Assembly: GCA_022478985.1 (NCBI GenBank)
Contig: JAKSZP010009491.1
Location: forward strand, 47,781-111,780
DNA length: 64,000 bases
Direction: 5' to 3'
Origin: Massospora cicadina
Lineage: Eukaryota; Entomophthoromycota; Entomophthoromycetes; Entomophthorales; Entomophthoraceae
A program made the position numbers and the translations under genes. The notes below the pieces were generated by a model. The model ran no database searches, was not told where the DNA came from, and was given only the letters and a program-made list of their open reading frames with translations. Each line of letters opens with the position of its first letter. Within the stretch, counting starts at the first letter, position 1. Below, in pieces: positions 12,096-22,985 of this stretch.

Positions 12096-13725
12096 TTCAT
12101 TTGGCGTCACTTTATGAGCATATTTTAGAAAGTAAATTATACAAGCAATTATGAACTCCTGTCATCCAGTTCAACCTCAATATCCTTGTATCCTCTGCCA
12201 GCTGCTCCAGTGTGGTAAATGGTGAAACCCCCTAGGCATTTTCCTTCTGGTAGGATAATTCATTTAAACAGGTCATCCAGCTTTACCAAATCCTTAGGAC
12301 AATTTGTTCCTCTTAAAGATCTTAACCTCCACCATGCGAACTCCCATGTGGTACCTTAAAGCCCCCTGGTGCTCCCTGAAGCAACATGTGTTCTGGATTT
12401 TGGGCTATATATGAGAAATTGTTCTCATGTAAGATAATGTCATAATCAAATTAGTGCAGGCAGTTATGAAACCCTCCTGGTTTATTTACATCTGCCCTTT
12501 CTGGGGTAATTCAATTTAGGCTTTACATGTGAAGCCAATGCCACAACTGCAGCGACTGTACCCCTGGTATTCCATGGCACTCTGCTTCCAAAGAACTTGC
12601 ACTTGGCTACCAGCGGAAACCATTATGTTTAAGTTTTCTGGTTTCCCACCCTCCTCTCAAATGATCCACAAGGAGCTTATGGTTGTATTAGAATTCCATG
12701 GCTCTGATCCCATCCTACAGTCTGTGGTTCCAAATGTGACACATGTCTTGCCGGGCCTTGGGCAATTTGCCTTAATAAGCCCTAATTCTAGTAAAACTTT
12801 TCCTGTAAATTCCACCTTGCACCATCATCCCTTATGCCCCGCCCCCATTATGGGTCTATATGGAGGGTGGGCGGAATATCTGTCCAACCTGTTTTAAGTC
12901 AGATCATCCAAAATGCAAATGCCCCTCCTTTATTGCTTCCACTGCTCTGATACCAACTCCACTGGTAACCAAACTGCTGCTAATACCTCAATGTTTTCTG
13001 TCAGGGGTGCAATCCTAACCCTATATCCTAAAATCTTGTTATTGCAATGGTTACTGCGCCAGCTAACCAATCTATTATTCAGCTATAACTGCATACTCAC
13101 CAGCTAATTAGAAATTAGCTTGGGCTCAGTTCAATCCCAAGATTTCTCTAATTTGTAAGCCAAGTCTCAATCTTACGCTGATGCCCAATCCTGGTCAACC
13201 AGAACCCTTGGGGCTTATTGGCGGTGGGTGATGAATTGGGTAATCTTATTGAACCATCCAATCTCCACATTGAGCAGCTCATCAGTTTAGAATATGCTGC
13301 TCAGTTCACACCTTACTTCTACGCCCCCCAGACATTTGCTAATCCAATTCAAGGTGATACTAGCTCATAGTTGAAGTTTCCATGCCAGATTGTTGTCCCC
13401 TTCACAAACCTGTCGCCAAGTAAGTCTTGATGCTCACATGAGGTATCCCTCATCCCATTATCCCCTTCAACCATCACCCACTAGGAAGGTTTTCCATCAA
13501 TAATATTCTATAAAGCAACCAATGATGCTATCTAGAATATTGCAGTGATAGCAGAATCTCAATTCCAAAATTACCTGCACCAATATTGCCACTTTCACCA
13601 AGCTCCACACACTCACTCATTCAAGCATAGGAATCCTTTTCCCTTTATATTGCCACAATTTGTAAAGCTGGCTTTTTTATGAGCATCCACTAATCAGCAC
13701 CCTCAAACTGCATACAGCCAATGCC
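12096..13725 (+). mobile_element. ORF1-only LINE-like element X1, 5' part
   Basis: First half of an element whose second half lies at 22551-22835, on the far side of two nested insertions. It aligns along its length with the better-preserved minus-strand copy X2 (40593-42513): the 5' start (ACTTTATGAGCA), the GTGCTCCCTGAAGCAACATGTG block, the zinc-knuckle block near 12880, and the 3' part beyond the insertion. The exact 5' end is uncertain by tens of bases. Confidence 0.75.
12529..12950 (+). pseudogene. Zinc-knuckle protein fragment of X1
   Basis: The frame beginning MKPMPQLQRLYPWYS holds DPILQSVVPN and ALISPNSSKTF, matching NPILQFVVPN and AMISPEFTKIS in X2. After a one-base frame change the same gene continues as CPTCFKSDHPKCKCPS (about 12886-12930), a canonical C-X2-C-X4-H-X4-C knuckle of the nucleic-acid-binding type found in LINE ORF1 and retroviral Gag proteins. 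Multiple stops follow. Role inferred as RNA binding. Confidence 0.65.
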
Positions 13726-14527
<802 letters not shown>

Positions 14528-15953
14528 TGTCATGGAAATGGCAGAAGAAGTTTAGACCGGCCTGCCAGTCAGGATGCGTGAACACCCAAAAAGCAAGCCA
14601 GAATGTCATAGGCATTGCCGACCAATTGACGTTGTATGGAGCTGGGCATTGCAAAATGACAAATTGTTGGTGTAGGGCAACAGTGAGTATGATCCTGACG
14701 ATGAACCAGATTGAGCTCACCCCAGACCCTGAGGGTCTTGCTGCAGGGGGCGGGATCGCATAAATAGTTTCAATGAGTTCATTGGCATATGGGGTCGTTT
14801 CATCTGGGGAGACAAGGAGACAGATTCTCACTTGTAGATGGTGGATGTAAGGTCACAAAATCCCCATATATTGTTGTTGGAAGTTCATGATAGCAGGGTT
14901 AAAGTGCCAGAAGTATCTGACTCACTGAATCAATCGATGATGGTGGGGGCCATAGTGACCATGAGTACTGGTAGAGCCCATCCAGTATACAGACTAATGG
15001 GCCACCAGGGGAAAGCTATTAGGGATGTGGCTGAGAATAAAATTAACACAATAAATATTGATTGGTTTTTTGGCAAAATTTTATTGCAAAGGAAAAGAAA
15101 GAAAATTGACCAACAATTTTAGTGCAATGCAACTGATTAAATAGTGATCAATTGGGGCAGTAACAAGCTGGTATTGGGACCCTCAATTTTGGCCTAACCG
15201 GCAAATTGTTTGGTAATGGAAATTTAGTTCACTGAGAACTGACATCAAAGAATTTTGTGGCAGGCCAAGCCACTGTCAGTTTGACCTTGAATGTCTGAAC
15301 TGAGGCTCAGCTACGTTTCTGATGGTTGGCGTGATGGTGTTTGGCCCAACGAGCAGTGGGAATCCCCCAAGGCCACCCCATGTAGGGGTGGGCCCATTTG
15401 GTTGGGAACAGGTTTGGGATGCCCAACCCACCCATGCTCAGTCGCTGGGCCATTCAGTCAGTCAGTGACATTGCATTGGGCGCAATGCCCAATTTGCCAA
15501 CAGGGGACTTTGAACCCTTGTCAGTGGTGTCTGATGCTGTTGCCTGCCCATTGGGGATGATCCCCAATGATTTTGGGAGGGGGTGATTTCTTAATTGTCA
15601 TGTTAACCAAATCAAAACTATGAGGCATTTCAGCTGATAGATCAATCTTCATACCTTTTTGACCATTTAAAATCTGAACATTGGGCTGATTGCCAATTGA
15701 ATTAGTTCCAATTGATTTCATTTTGATGATCTTGGCGCAGTTTTCACTGATTCCCTGTAACAGCTCTGCCAAGGTGAATGTGGGTATTGGAGGCGGAATC
15801 CGAAGCAGAAGAGCTGTTACCTAGCGCTCATCTACCATGTGAGCGAGATCGCCCTGAGTAACGAGGGGTACAGCCATCCTCTTTGGTGCCTTCTTTCTTG
15901 GGAATGGGAAAAGGGCCTGATCAACGCCCAGAGGACGTTCCCCAGGACTTACA
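14528..15953 (-). repeat. 3' LTR of E2
   Basis: 1426 bp; on the minus strand it begins TGTAAGTCC at 15953 and ends TGACA at 14528. It differs from the LTRs of the element at 57768-63781 by extra internal sequence, including a stretch of roughly 270 bp around 14760-15030 shared with the other LTR of E2. The pol frame enters it without a stop (see the reading frame at 15821-16051). Confidence 0.92.
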
Positions 15954-16051
15954 TTACCCAATCCTTTTTCCAATGGAAAGGCCCCACCACAGGGAAACTG
16001 CATGAGAGCCACATTCTTGTGCACCTTGGGTAACTTGATCACCATAATCAT
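15821..16051 (-). pseudogene. Pol tail running into the 3' LTR of E2
   Basis: An open frame of 76 codons crosses the internal/LTR boundary at 15953. It reads LPKVHKNVALMQFPCGG before the boundary, then NVSPGERPLGVDQALFPF and KKAPKRMAVPLVTQGD, ending in LAHMVDER and a stop where relatives read DERWVTALP. Beyond the stop the frame resumes with PIPTFTLAELLQGISENC (about 15740-15800), and a further open stretch at 15521-15772 reads NGQKGMKIDLSAEMPH. Present in the same arrangement in the element at 57768-63781. Confidence 0.7.
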
Positions 16052-16200
16052 CGCGACTTTTTGGGGGGCAGGGAGCTTTGGGGTGGGATATATGGAACAC
16101 TTTGACTAGTTCCATACAGTTTGCACAATTGCGCGCCTTGACCCAACTGTTTTCATATGCCAGATACCCTTTCCAGGCCATGAGGTATTTTACAGATCGT
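16000..16200 (-). pseudogene. Chromodomain of E2
   Basis: The minus strand reads AWKGYLAYENSWVKARNC followed by ANCMELVKVFHISHP, the aromatic-cage and last-helix part of a chromodomain (WxGY...NSWV). Chromodomains at the end of Pol steer chromovirus integration to marked chromatin in the families studied; that role here is inference. The upstream half is separated by a stop. Confidence 0.8.
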
Positions 16201-16350
16201 CAGGATTTCTGGGATGCCAGGATATTCTTTACCTCAGCCTCTTCCCCATTATCAACAATGATCGGTTCCAGTTTCATGGGGATTGCACCCTTGAAGGGTG
16301 ATAGCTGGGAAACATGGAAGATGGGATGCTGTTTCCAATGAACAGGAGCT

Positions 16351-17630
16351 TCAACTGGAACGCCCCATTACCCAATACCTCCTCCACCAAATGGGGACCT
16401 GAGCATTTACTAGCAAACTTACAGGAAGGAGCCTGAATTCTTGAATGACGGTATCAAGCATAACATAGGAGCCCACCATTAAATTGTGACCCAGGAGCCA
16501 CTTGCAATCCGCAAACCACTTGTAGTCATCTATGGCTTTGGTGAGGTGTTCCTTCACTAGGGATTGAGTCAATCTGATATGTTCAGCATGGTCCGCGGCA
16601 GCTTGAACCTCGGGCCACAAGCAAGGTCCAACCAAAAATGAAGGATTATAACCCAACGTTGCTTCATAGGGAGAAAACCCCATGGACGCATGGGTCCCAT
16701 TATTATAAGCTAATTGAGCGAGGGAAAGGTCATTAGCCCAGGTGTCATGTGTGGCTGCAGCATAGCAACGCAGGTACTGTTCAAGAACTTGGTTAACACA
16801 CTTGGTCTGCTCATCAGACTGGAGGTGATATGCAGTGGAGCAACAGGGGGCTATTATTAGGATCAATAATAGTTCACTACAGAACCGTGCGGTGAACTGT
16901 GAGCCCTGGTCACTGATGATCTCCTGGGGAGACCAAACATTGAAAACACATGACGTATGAAAAGGTGGGTGGTTTCTTCCAACGTAATTGTGGAAGTACA
17001 AGGTATAAGGAGGGAAATTTCATGAAGCGATCCACCACCACCATCACCGCTGAGAACCCATTGGAGCAAGTAAGTTTGATGAGAAAGTCCACAGAAACTG
17101 ATGTCCATGAACCCTCCGCCTGCTGTAAGGGGTACAAAAGGCCATTTTTACTGAAGCGGTCTGACTTAGCCCTGGCACAATTAATGCAATTGGTGATCCA
17201 GACCAGAACTTCATTTGTCAGACCCACCCAATTACTTGTTCACTTGATCAAGTCAATGCATTTTTTGTTGCCAGGATGACTGACCATGGGGGATTGTGAT
17301 GTGCATGGAATACCTCCATTCGTAATGAGGGGGAACCCAGATTTGAGACTGAAAATAAATGAGTCCCTCCTCCAAGGAGTATAGGGAAAGTTTATAACTC
17401 GGGTGGACCAACTGCTTGACCAACTCCACGCCCTCAGGGCAGGCCATTTGATTGGCTAAGACCTGAGCCACTGGCGGGGCATCAGGAGCCAAAGCAACGG
17501 ATGAAATGATGGGGGGGACAATTGACAGGATTTGGGTGGCAGGAATCATGGTAATGATATACTTCCTCTGGGTCCAAGGAACAGTGGGTGGGGCTGCAGC
17601 TTGGAAAATTGGGAAGTACGTTGAGCGCAC
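16351..17630 (-). pseudogene. Integrase of E2, broken
   Basis: Fragments in two frames give the complete order of a Ty3 integrase: TNEVLVWITNCINCARAKSD (the C-C part of the HHCC domain, about 17155-17220), WTSVSVDFLIKLTCSNGF with the first catalytic D (about 17090), IISDQGSQFTARF with the second D (about 16900), and YHLQSDEQTKCVNQVLEQY (about 16800). At the last site the usual glutamate of the QTERVN motif is lysine. Downstream AYNNGTHASMGFSPYEATLGYNP is the standard C-terminal block. Confidence 0.88.
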
Positions 17631-17784
17631 CTTTTATGAATTTGTATTTTAAGTTAAAACTGCACAGGTCCCAATAGGTTTAGGCTTATCAATGCACCAA
17701 TTTCTGGGGTTTACAAAAGTACAAAAGGGCCTGGTGATCCGTGCAGACCATTAATACATGTTGAGCACCCTGTAACAGGTACCA

Positions 17785-18045
17785 TCAATGAGTTAATGCC
17801 CATGCAACGGCTGCCAATTCCTTGTCATACATGCCCCAAGCCTGCTCCATGGCGGTAAACTTCCAGGAAAAATAGGTGACCAGATGTTCCAAACCATCGT
17901 GCTCCTGAAGCAACACCGCTTCCACTGCTACTGATGAGGCATCACATGCTACAATATACAGCTTGGTGGGATCAGCGTGCTTCAAAATGGGCGGGGACAT
18001 GAACACCTCTTTAATTGATTTGAACGCCTGTTGGCATTTGGGCAT
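17785..18045 (-). pseudogene. RNase H of E2, broken
   Basis: The minus strand reads MPKCQQAFKSIKEVF, then KLYIVACDASSVAVEAVLLQ with the first catalytic aspartate, and YDKELAAVAWALTH with the catalytic glutamate. The rest of the domain (17700-17785) is broken by stops. Together with the overlapping reverse transcriptase it forms the polymerase module of Pol. Confidence 0.88.
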
Positions 18046-18780
18046 CCAATGAAACGGTATGTTTTTCCCTGTAAGGGCGTGGAGTGGAGCAGCCAGCTGG
18101 GTAAGTTCTGGAAAAATTTTTTAGGAAAATGATGGTTCCTGAGAAACTCCAAAGTTGTTTCTGGGTAGTCAGTGTTGGCCATTCTTGGATTACATCCAAC
18201 TTATTGGGAGGGATTGCATAACCATCTTTAAAGATGAGGTTCCCAAGAAAGGTAACCTCCTCCTTATAAAACTCGAACTTGGAAGGCTTGACAAACAAGT
18301 CTGCCTTATGCAAGGCGGCCACAACTGCTTCCAAGTCAGTAGCATGTTGTTCAGGAGTTGAGGAGCGGACCAGAATATCATCGATGTATACAACTGCACA
18401 GGTAAACTGGGGGTCACCCAGTACATTGTCAATCATATGTTGGAACATAGCGGGAGCATTCTTCAGCCCAAAGGGCATTACACGGAATTGGAAAATGCCG
18501 CGCTTTGTCCAGATCGCTGTTAACCATTCTTGCCCTTTCATTACTCAAATTTTGTTAAAGGCATTCACCATATCCAGCTTAGAGAACACATGGTATTTAG
18601 TGATTGCCTGGCTGATCGTCTGCTCCAGGAGCAAGGGGTAGGGATCAGAAACTGTTATTTTTATTTAAGTGGCCATAATCTACGCAGGGACAAAGAGAAT
18701 CATCCACTTTTTTGGCAAAGATGATGGGGGAGGCGACGGGCAATTTCTCCTTAAACAACCACCCTTTTTTCAGCATATTG
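18011..18780 (-). pseudogene. Reverse transcriptase of E2, broken
   Basis: The main open stretch (18011-18541) reads GQEWLTAIWTKRGIFQFRV, MPFGLKNAPAMFQHMIDNVL and the catalytic VVYIDDILVRS (about 18370-18400), then FEFYKEEVTFLGNLIF. Upstream (18545-18780) the DMVNAFN and PSIIFAKKVD blocks are present but interrupted by stops. The catalytic Y-I-D-D is intact. Same family as the element at 57768-63781. Confidence 0.9.
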
Positions 18781-18911
18781 TCCAATCAGGTGTTTAGGGA
18801 AATTTCTTTCTCCACTGTATGGGGATACAATGGACAGTTGATGTTCACCAACTCCACAGTTGTTTGAAATCCACAATTGAACCTAGTGTGTGGAGGCAGA
18901 CGATCCACCTT

Positions 18912-19673
18912 TTATGAGTCAAAGATACTTTGATAACACATTAAACTCTCTGGAAAATTGTCTGGTATGCCCATAGAAGTGACAAGGGAAGTGATAGAGC
19001 TAGTTCCTTGTACCTTCTTATAGGTGTCAATCAGAGGGAATTCATCATCCAGATGGTCATTGGTAAATGACAACATATTAGACTCCAAGTGAATCTTGAC
19101 ATGTTGGCGCCACCACCCCACACCTAAGATCACCAGGAACACCAAGTTTGGCATAGCAGAAAAATGATCACAGAAGCTAAACTGGTGGATTGAAAAAGGT
19201 ACTGGTCGACAGATGACATATGAGGTCTGGGAGGCAGATGAAGCCACCATCACTGAGGGGCCCACATCCATTTCCAGTTCTAATTGTTGGGCCAACTCAA
19301 CACTCATGAAGTTCCCCATGGCTCCGGTATCCACCAGGGCCTCAAAGGATACATGATGCAAGCTGACACTAATCTTGTTAGGTAATAGAAAATAAACAAA
19401 GTTTTGTTTATTGGAAGATTTGACCAACTCTTTTGCTACTGAAGAAATACCTGGCAAATTGGGGGTAAGGTTGGGGGCTTTTGTCAGAGCAAAAATTAAA
19501 AGTATGAGAGTGAGGAAACTGACTTTCTCCATCTGGGCTTTCACAGATTCATTTATAGGTGACTCTGCATCAGCCAACTCGGACATGGGGGTTATGGCAG
19601 GATCAGCACTCAGATCTACTGCTGGTTTGGAGGTAGATGTGTCATCCGCGTTTTTGTTGGGTAAAACTATCAT
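18912..19673 (-). pseudogene. Protease region of E2
   Basis: A 253-codon open stretch. The N-terminal part is acidic and low in similarity to anything I know. The middle reads HHVSFEALVDTGAMGNFMSVELAQQ, where DTGA is the retropepsin active site (about residues 118-121), followed by IHQFSFCDHFSAMPNLVFLVILG, which resembles the FxVxD/ILG block of retropepsins. The enzyme would cut the Gag-Pol polyprotein. It is the longest intact piece of the element. Confidence 0.85.
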
Positions 19674-19689
19674 AAAATTCCCCTTCTGA

Positions 19690-20415
19690 TAACGGGTAAC
19701 ATGGCAAGGTAAGGCGTTAATAGTGGTCGCGGTGGCACATATTTGATCTACTGTTCCTTGGATGGTGAACCAGACCTTGTGATGAGTGGAAGCCTAATAC
19801 AAGCCTGATCTAAAGACTCCCTGAAGCATATTGATAGAGAGACTTAACGCAGGAGCCAGTTCACAGAAGGTAGAAATCAAAGAAACCAGGCTAGGGGCTT
19901 CAGTTATGGCATAAAGCAGTCTGAATAGGTGGTCCAATTGTGACACAGGGGTTTTGAGGCAGCTGACACAACTGCCATCAGTGGAGTGGGGCCTCCTGTT
20001 TGTGAGGAAGAGCGCAAAAGGCCTCTAACCAAGCGGAGGGCATCTCCATCCACAGCGTCTAACAACGCGAGCCTTGCTGGACATAATATAATGTGGAAGC
20101 ATTATTAAGCACAATTGCTGTACGCATTTGCACCTCAGCAATAGCGTCAAGAACTTGATTGGCTATCTCCCAGAAAGGAACACTTGAGCTTTCTTCCAGG
20201 ATAGTGGGAGAAAGGGAAGCAGCAATCCGCGCAGCTTGGGCAGTTTGAAGAAGATTCTCCAAGGTATAGCGAATACTTCTTCCAAAGTCAGAAAGTGACC
20301 AAACAACTAACAAACACCAAACTACTGATTGCACATTCATTTGGTAAAGAGTAACCACTGCAGCTCCCAGTTTGAAGATCAGGGCGAAAGTGGCTGGAAA
20401 CAATGGTTGGGTCAA
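19690..20415 (-). pseudogene. Gag remnant of E2
   Basis: The region between the 5' LTR and the protease begins MTQPLFPATFALIFKLGAAV (from 20415) and keeps an open frame of 118 codons; stops follow, but the text WLEAFCALPHKQEAPLH and FCELAPALSLSINMLQGVFRSG resembles a Ty3 capsid helix region. No zinc knuckle is visible. The element at 57768-63781 lacks nearly all of this region. Confidence 0.6.
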
Positions 20416-20418
20416 TTA

Positions 20419-21900
20419 TGTCATGGAAATGGCAGAAGAAGTTTAGACCAACCTGCCAGTCAGGATGCGTAAGCACCCAAAAAGCAAGCCAGAATGCCAG
20501 AGGCATTGCCAACCAAACAACGTTTTATGGAGCCAGGCATTGCAAAATGATGAATTGTTGGTGTAGGGCAACAGTGAGTATGATCCCAACAATGAACCAT
20601 ATCAAGCTCATCCCAGACCCTGAGGGTCTTTCTGCAGGGGGCAGGATTGCAGAAATAGTTTCAATGAGTTCATTAGCATATGGGATCATTTCATCTGGGG
20701 AGACAAGGAGACAGATTCTCACTTGTAGATGGTGGATGTAAGGTCACAAAATCCCCATATATTGTTGTTGGAAGTTCATGATAGCAGGGTTAAAGTGCCA
20801 GAAGTATCTGACTCACTGAATCAATTGATGATGGTGGGGGCCATAGTGACCATGAGTACTGGTAGAGCCCATCCAGTATACAGACTGATGGGCCACCAGG
20901 GGAAAGCTATTGGAGATGTGGCCAGAATAAAATTAACACAATAAAAATTGATTGGTTTTTTGGCAAAATTTTATTGCAAAGGAAAAGAAAGAAAATTGAC
21001 CAACAATTTTAGTGCAATGCAACTGATTAAATAGTGATCAATTGTGGCAGTAACAAGCTGGTATTGGGACCCTCAATTTTGGCCTAACCGGCAAATTGTT
21101 TGGGAATGGAAATTTAGTTCACTGAGAACTGACATCAAAGAATTTGGTGGCAGGCCAAGTCACTGTCAGTTTGACCTTGAATGTCTGAACTGAGGCTCAG
21201 CTACGTTTCTGATAGTTGGCACAACAGTGTTTGGCCCGATGAGTGACAGGAATCCCCCAAGACCACCCCACATAGGGGTGGGTCCATTTGGTTGGGAACA
21301 GGTTCAGGACACCCAGCCCACCTGTGCTCAGTCGCTGGGCCATTTGTTCAGTCAGTGGCATCTCATTGGCCACAACACCCAAATTGTCAACAGGAGACTT
21401 TGAACCCTTATCAATGACATCTGATGCTATAGCCTGCCCATTGAGGATGATCCCTGATGACTTTAGTAGGGAGGTGATTTGTTCAATTGACATGTTAATC
21501 AAATTAAAACTGATCAGAAATTCTGGCCAATAAATCAGTCTTCATACCTTTCCAGCCATTTGAGATCTAAACATTGGGCAGATTACCAATTAAATTAATT
21601 CTGATTGATTTTAATTTGACAATCTTGGTGCAGATTTCACTGATTCCCCATAACAGTTCTGCCAAGGTGAGTGTGGGTACTGTGGGTGTAATTCAAAGTG
21701 GAAGAGCTGTTACCCAGCGCTCATCTACTATGTGAGCAAGATTGCCCTTAGTAACGAGGGGTGCCACCATCCTCTTCAGTGCCTTCTTGCTTGGGAACAG
21801 AAAAATAGATTGATCAACACCCGGGGGACATTCCTCTGGACTTACAGGGAATGGGAAAAGGGCCCAATCAACGCCCAGAGGATGTTCCCTGGGATTTACA
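20419..21900 (-). repeat. 5' LTR of E2
   Basis: 1482 bp on the minus strand, from 21900 (TGTAAATCC) to 20419 (TGACA). It matches the other LTR over its length. Its outer edge carries about 54 bp more, because the terminal block ending CTTACA occurs twice on the plus strand, at 21841-21846 and in mutated form (TTTACA) at 21895-21900. Confidence 0.9.
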
Positions 21901-22550
21901 GATAATTCTGATATGAGAGGGGAGGGTTCCAAGTTGATGACAACTTTCAATGGTGACCTGATGCCATCAGTAAATTTGCCACAGTTCTGACATCAAGTAT
22001 ACTCATCTTAGTAGGTACAAGCCCATCACACATTTGTTTCCAAAGTTTTGAAGACAGATATCAAATTGACAACAACAGTTTCCAATTCCCTGATGCCATT
22101 GATGAGCTTTACTGGGGATTTGATCCTGAATACAATCTTTTTGGCAAGTATATGCCCATTGAGCTCTGTTTCCAATGGTTTTAAAGCTGATTTCAAAATG
22201 ACCACATCATTTCTCAGTGGCTCAATGCCACTGGTAATTGTGACTGAGAATTCAACCCCTGATACTCTATTTTCTGAATGTGTGCAGCTGTTGGGCTTTG
22301 TTACCATGGGTGTAAGTTTTTCATATATCTTAACACAAATTTCTTCAATTTGCCATACTAATTTAACAGAAAAAATTGTGGGGACAGGTGGGGAAATCAT
22401 CAGAGGGATGGCTGTTACCCAACTTTCATCTACCATATGGGAAAGATCACCCTGTATGACAAGCAGGACAGCTTCCCACTTAGAACCTTTCTTAGTGGGG
22501 AATGGGAATACTGTCCAATCTAGGCAGATGGGTCACTCCTTGGACTTACA
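21901..22550 (-). mobile_element. Solo LTR S2, second part
   Basis: Continuation of the LTR begun at 13726. On the minus strand it starts TGTAAGTCC at 22550 and carries an open frame of 136 codons at 22026-22436 beginning MVDESWVTAIPL. The ATGCC duplication follows at 22551. Confidence 0.92.
22026..22436 (-). pseudogene. LTR-encoded reading frame in S2
   Basis: 136 codons without a stop. The first residues MVDESWVTAIP match the conserved LTR peptide (VDERWVTALP). Further on, GVEFSVTITSGIEPLRND and KSALKPLETELNGH match the S1 frame (KFLAKLTSGFGPLRN, KPASKTLGTKPNRH) with substitutions that preserve the frame. That two diverged solo LTRs keep a related frame suggests past coding function. No known domain recognised. 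Confidence 0.6.
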
Positions 22551-22835
22551 ATGCCCCTATGCCCTTGCTCTCTGCCTTGGCCTGAGCTATGCTCTGGGAG
22601 GAGGAAGCCACCGCTGAAGTTGAGCCCCCAATTCTATCTCCCCTTCTGCCATTGTCAGATAAGCATTTCTCCAATTCCACCTTGGTTACATTATTTTTAG
22701 CTTATAATTTTTGTGCCAGTTCTAGTGATCCATCCATCTTTTTTGACCATTTTTTAATTTTGGTTTAGTTTGCTCCTATGATCTTTGGTAATTTACATCT
22801 CCTGGTTTGGATTACCCTATATAAACATAAAATAA
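22551..22835 (+). mobile_element. ORF1-only element X1, 3' part
   Basis: Continues X1 after the S2/E2 insertions. CTTGCTCTCTGCCTTGG and GCTCTGGGAGGAGG match the end of the X2 coding region (CTTACTATCTGCCTTAA, ACTCTGGGATGAGA). The tail near 22792-22830 (GGTAATTTACATCTCCTGG then TTTGGATTACCC) matches the X2 tail (GGTAATTTCTGTCCCCTGG then TTGGCTTACCT). Confidence 0.75.
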
Positions 22836-22985
22836 TTGATGTACACATTGGGAGCTCTGTATACTATTAAAAGTTACAGCTTACATACCTTTGTATAGTT
22901 GGGTATCAGTAAAGTCTCCTATTGATTAGATTTTAAATTTATTGCGGGGAAGGCCAACCATGGGACGGACACTTCTGAATATGAC

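Larger units (their letters stand above)
14528..21900 (-). mobile_element. Chromodomain Ty3 retrotransposon E2, full structure
   Basis: Element of 7373 bp on the minus strand with two LTRs (14528-15953 and 20419-21900) and internal gag-pol (15954-20418). It sits inside solo LTR S2; the flanks show an imperfect 5-bp duplication GATGA (14523-14527) and GATAA (21901-21905). Pol order is protease, reverse transcriptase, RNase H, integrase, chromodomain, i.e. a chromovirus. All reading frames are interrupted, so it is not autonomous now. It is the closest relative of the element at 57768-63781. Confidence 0.93.
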
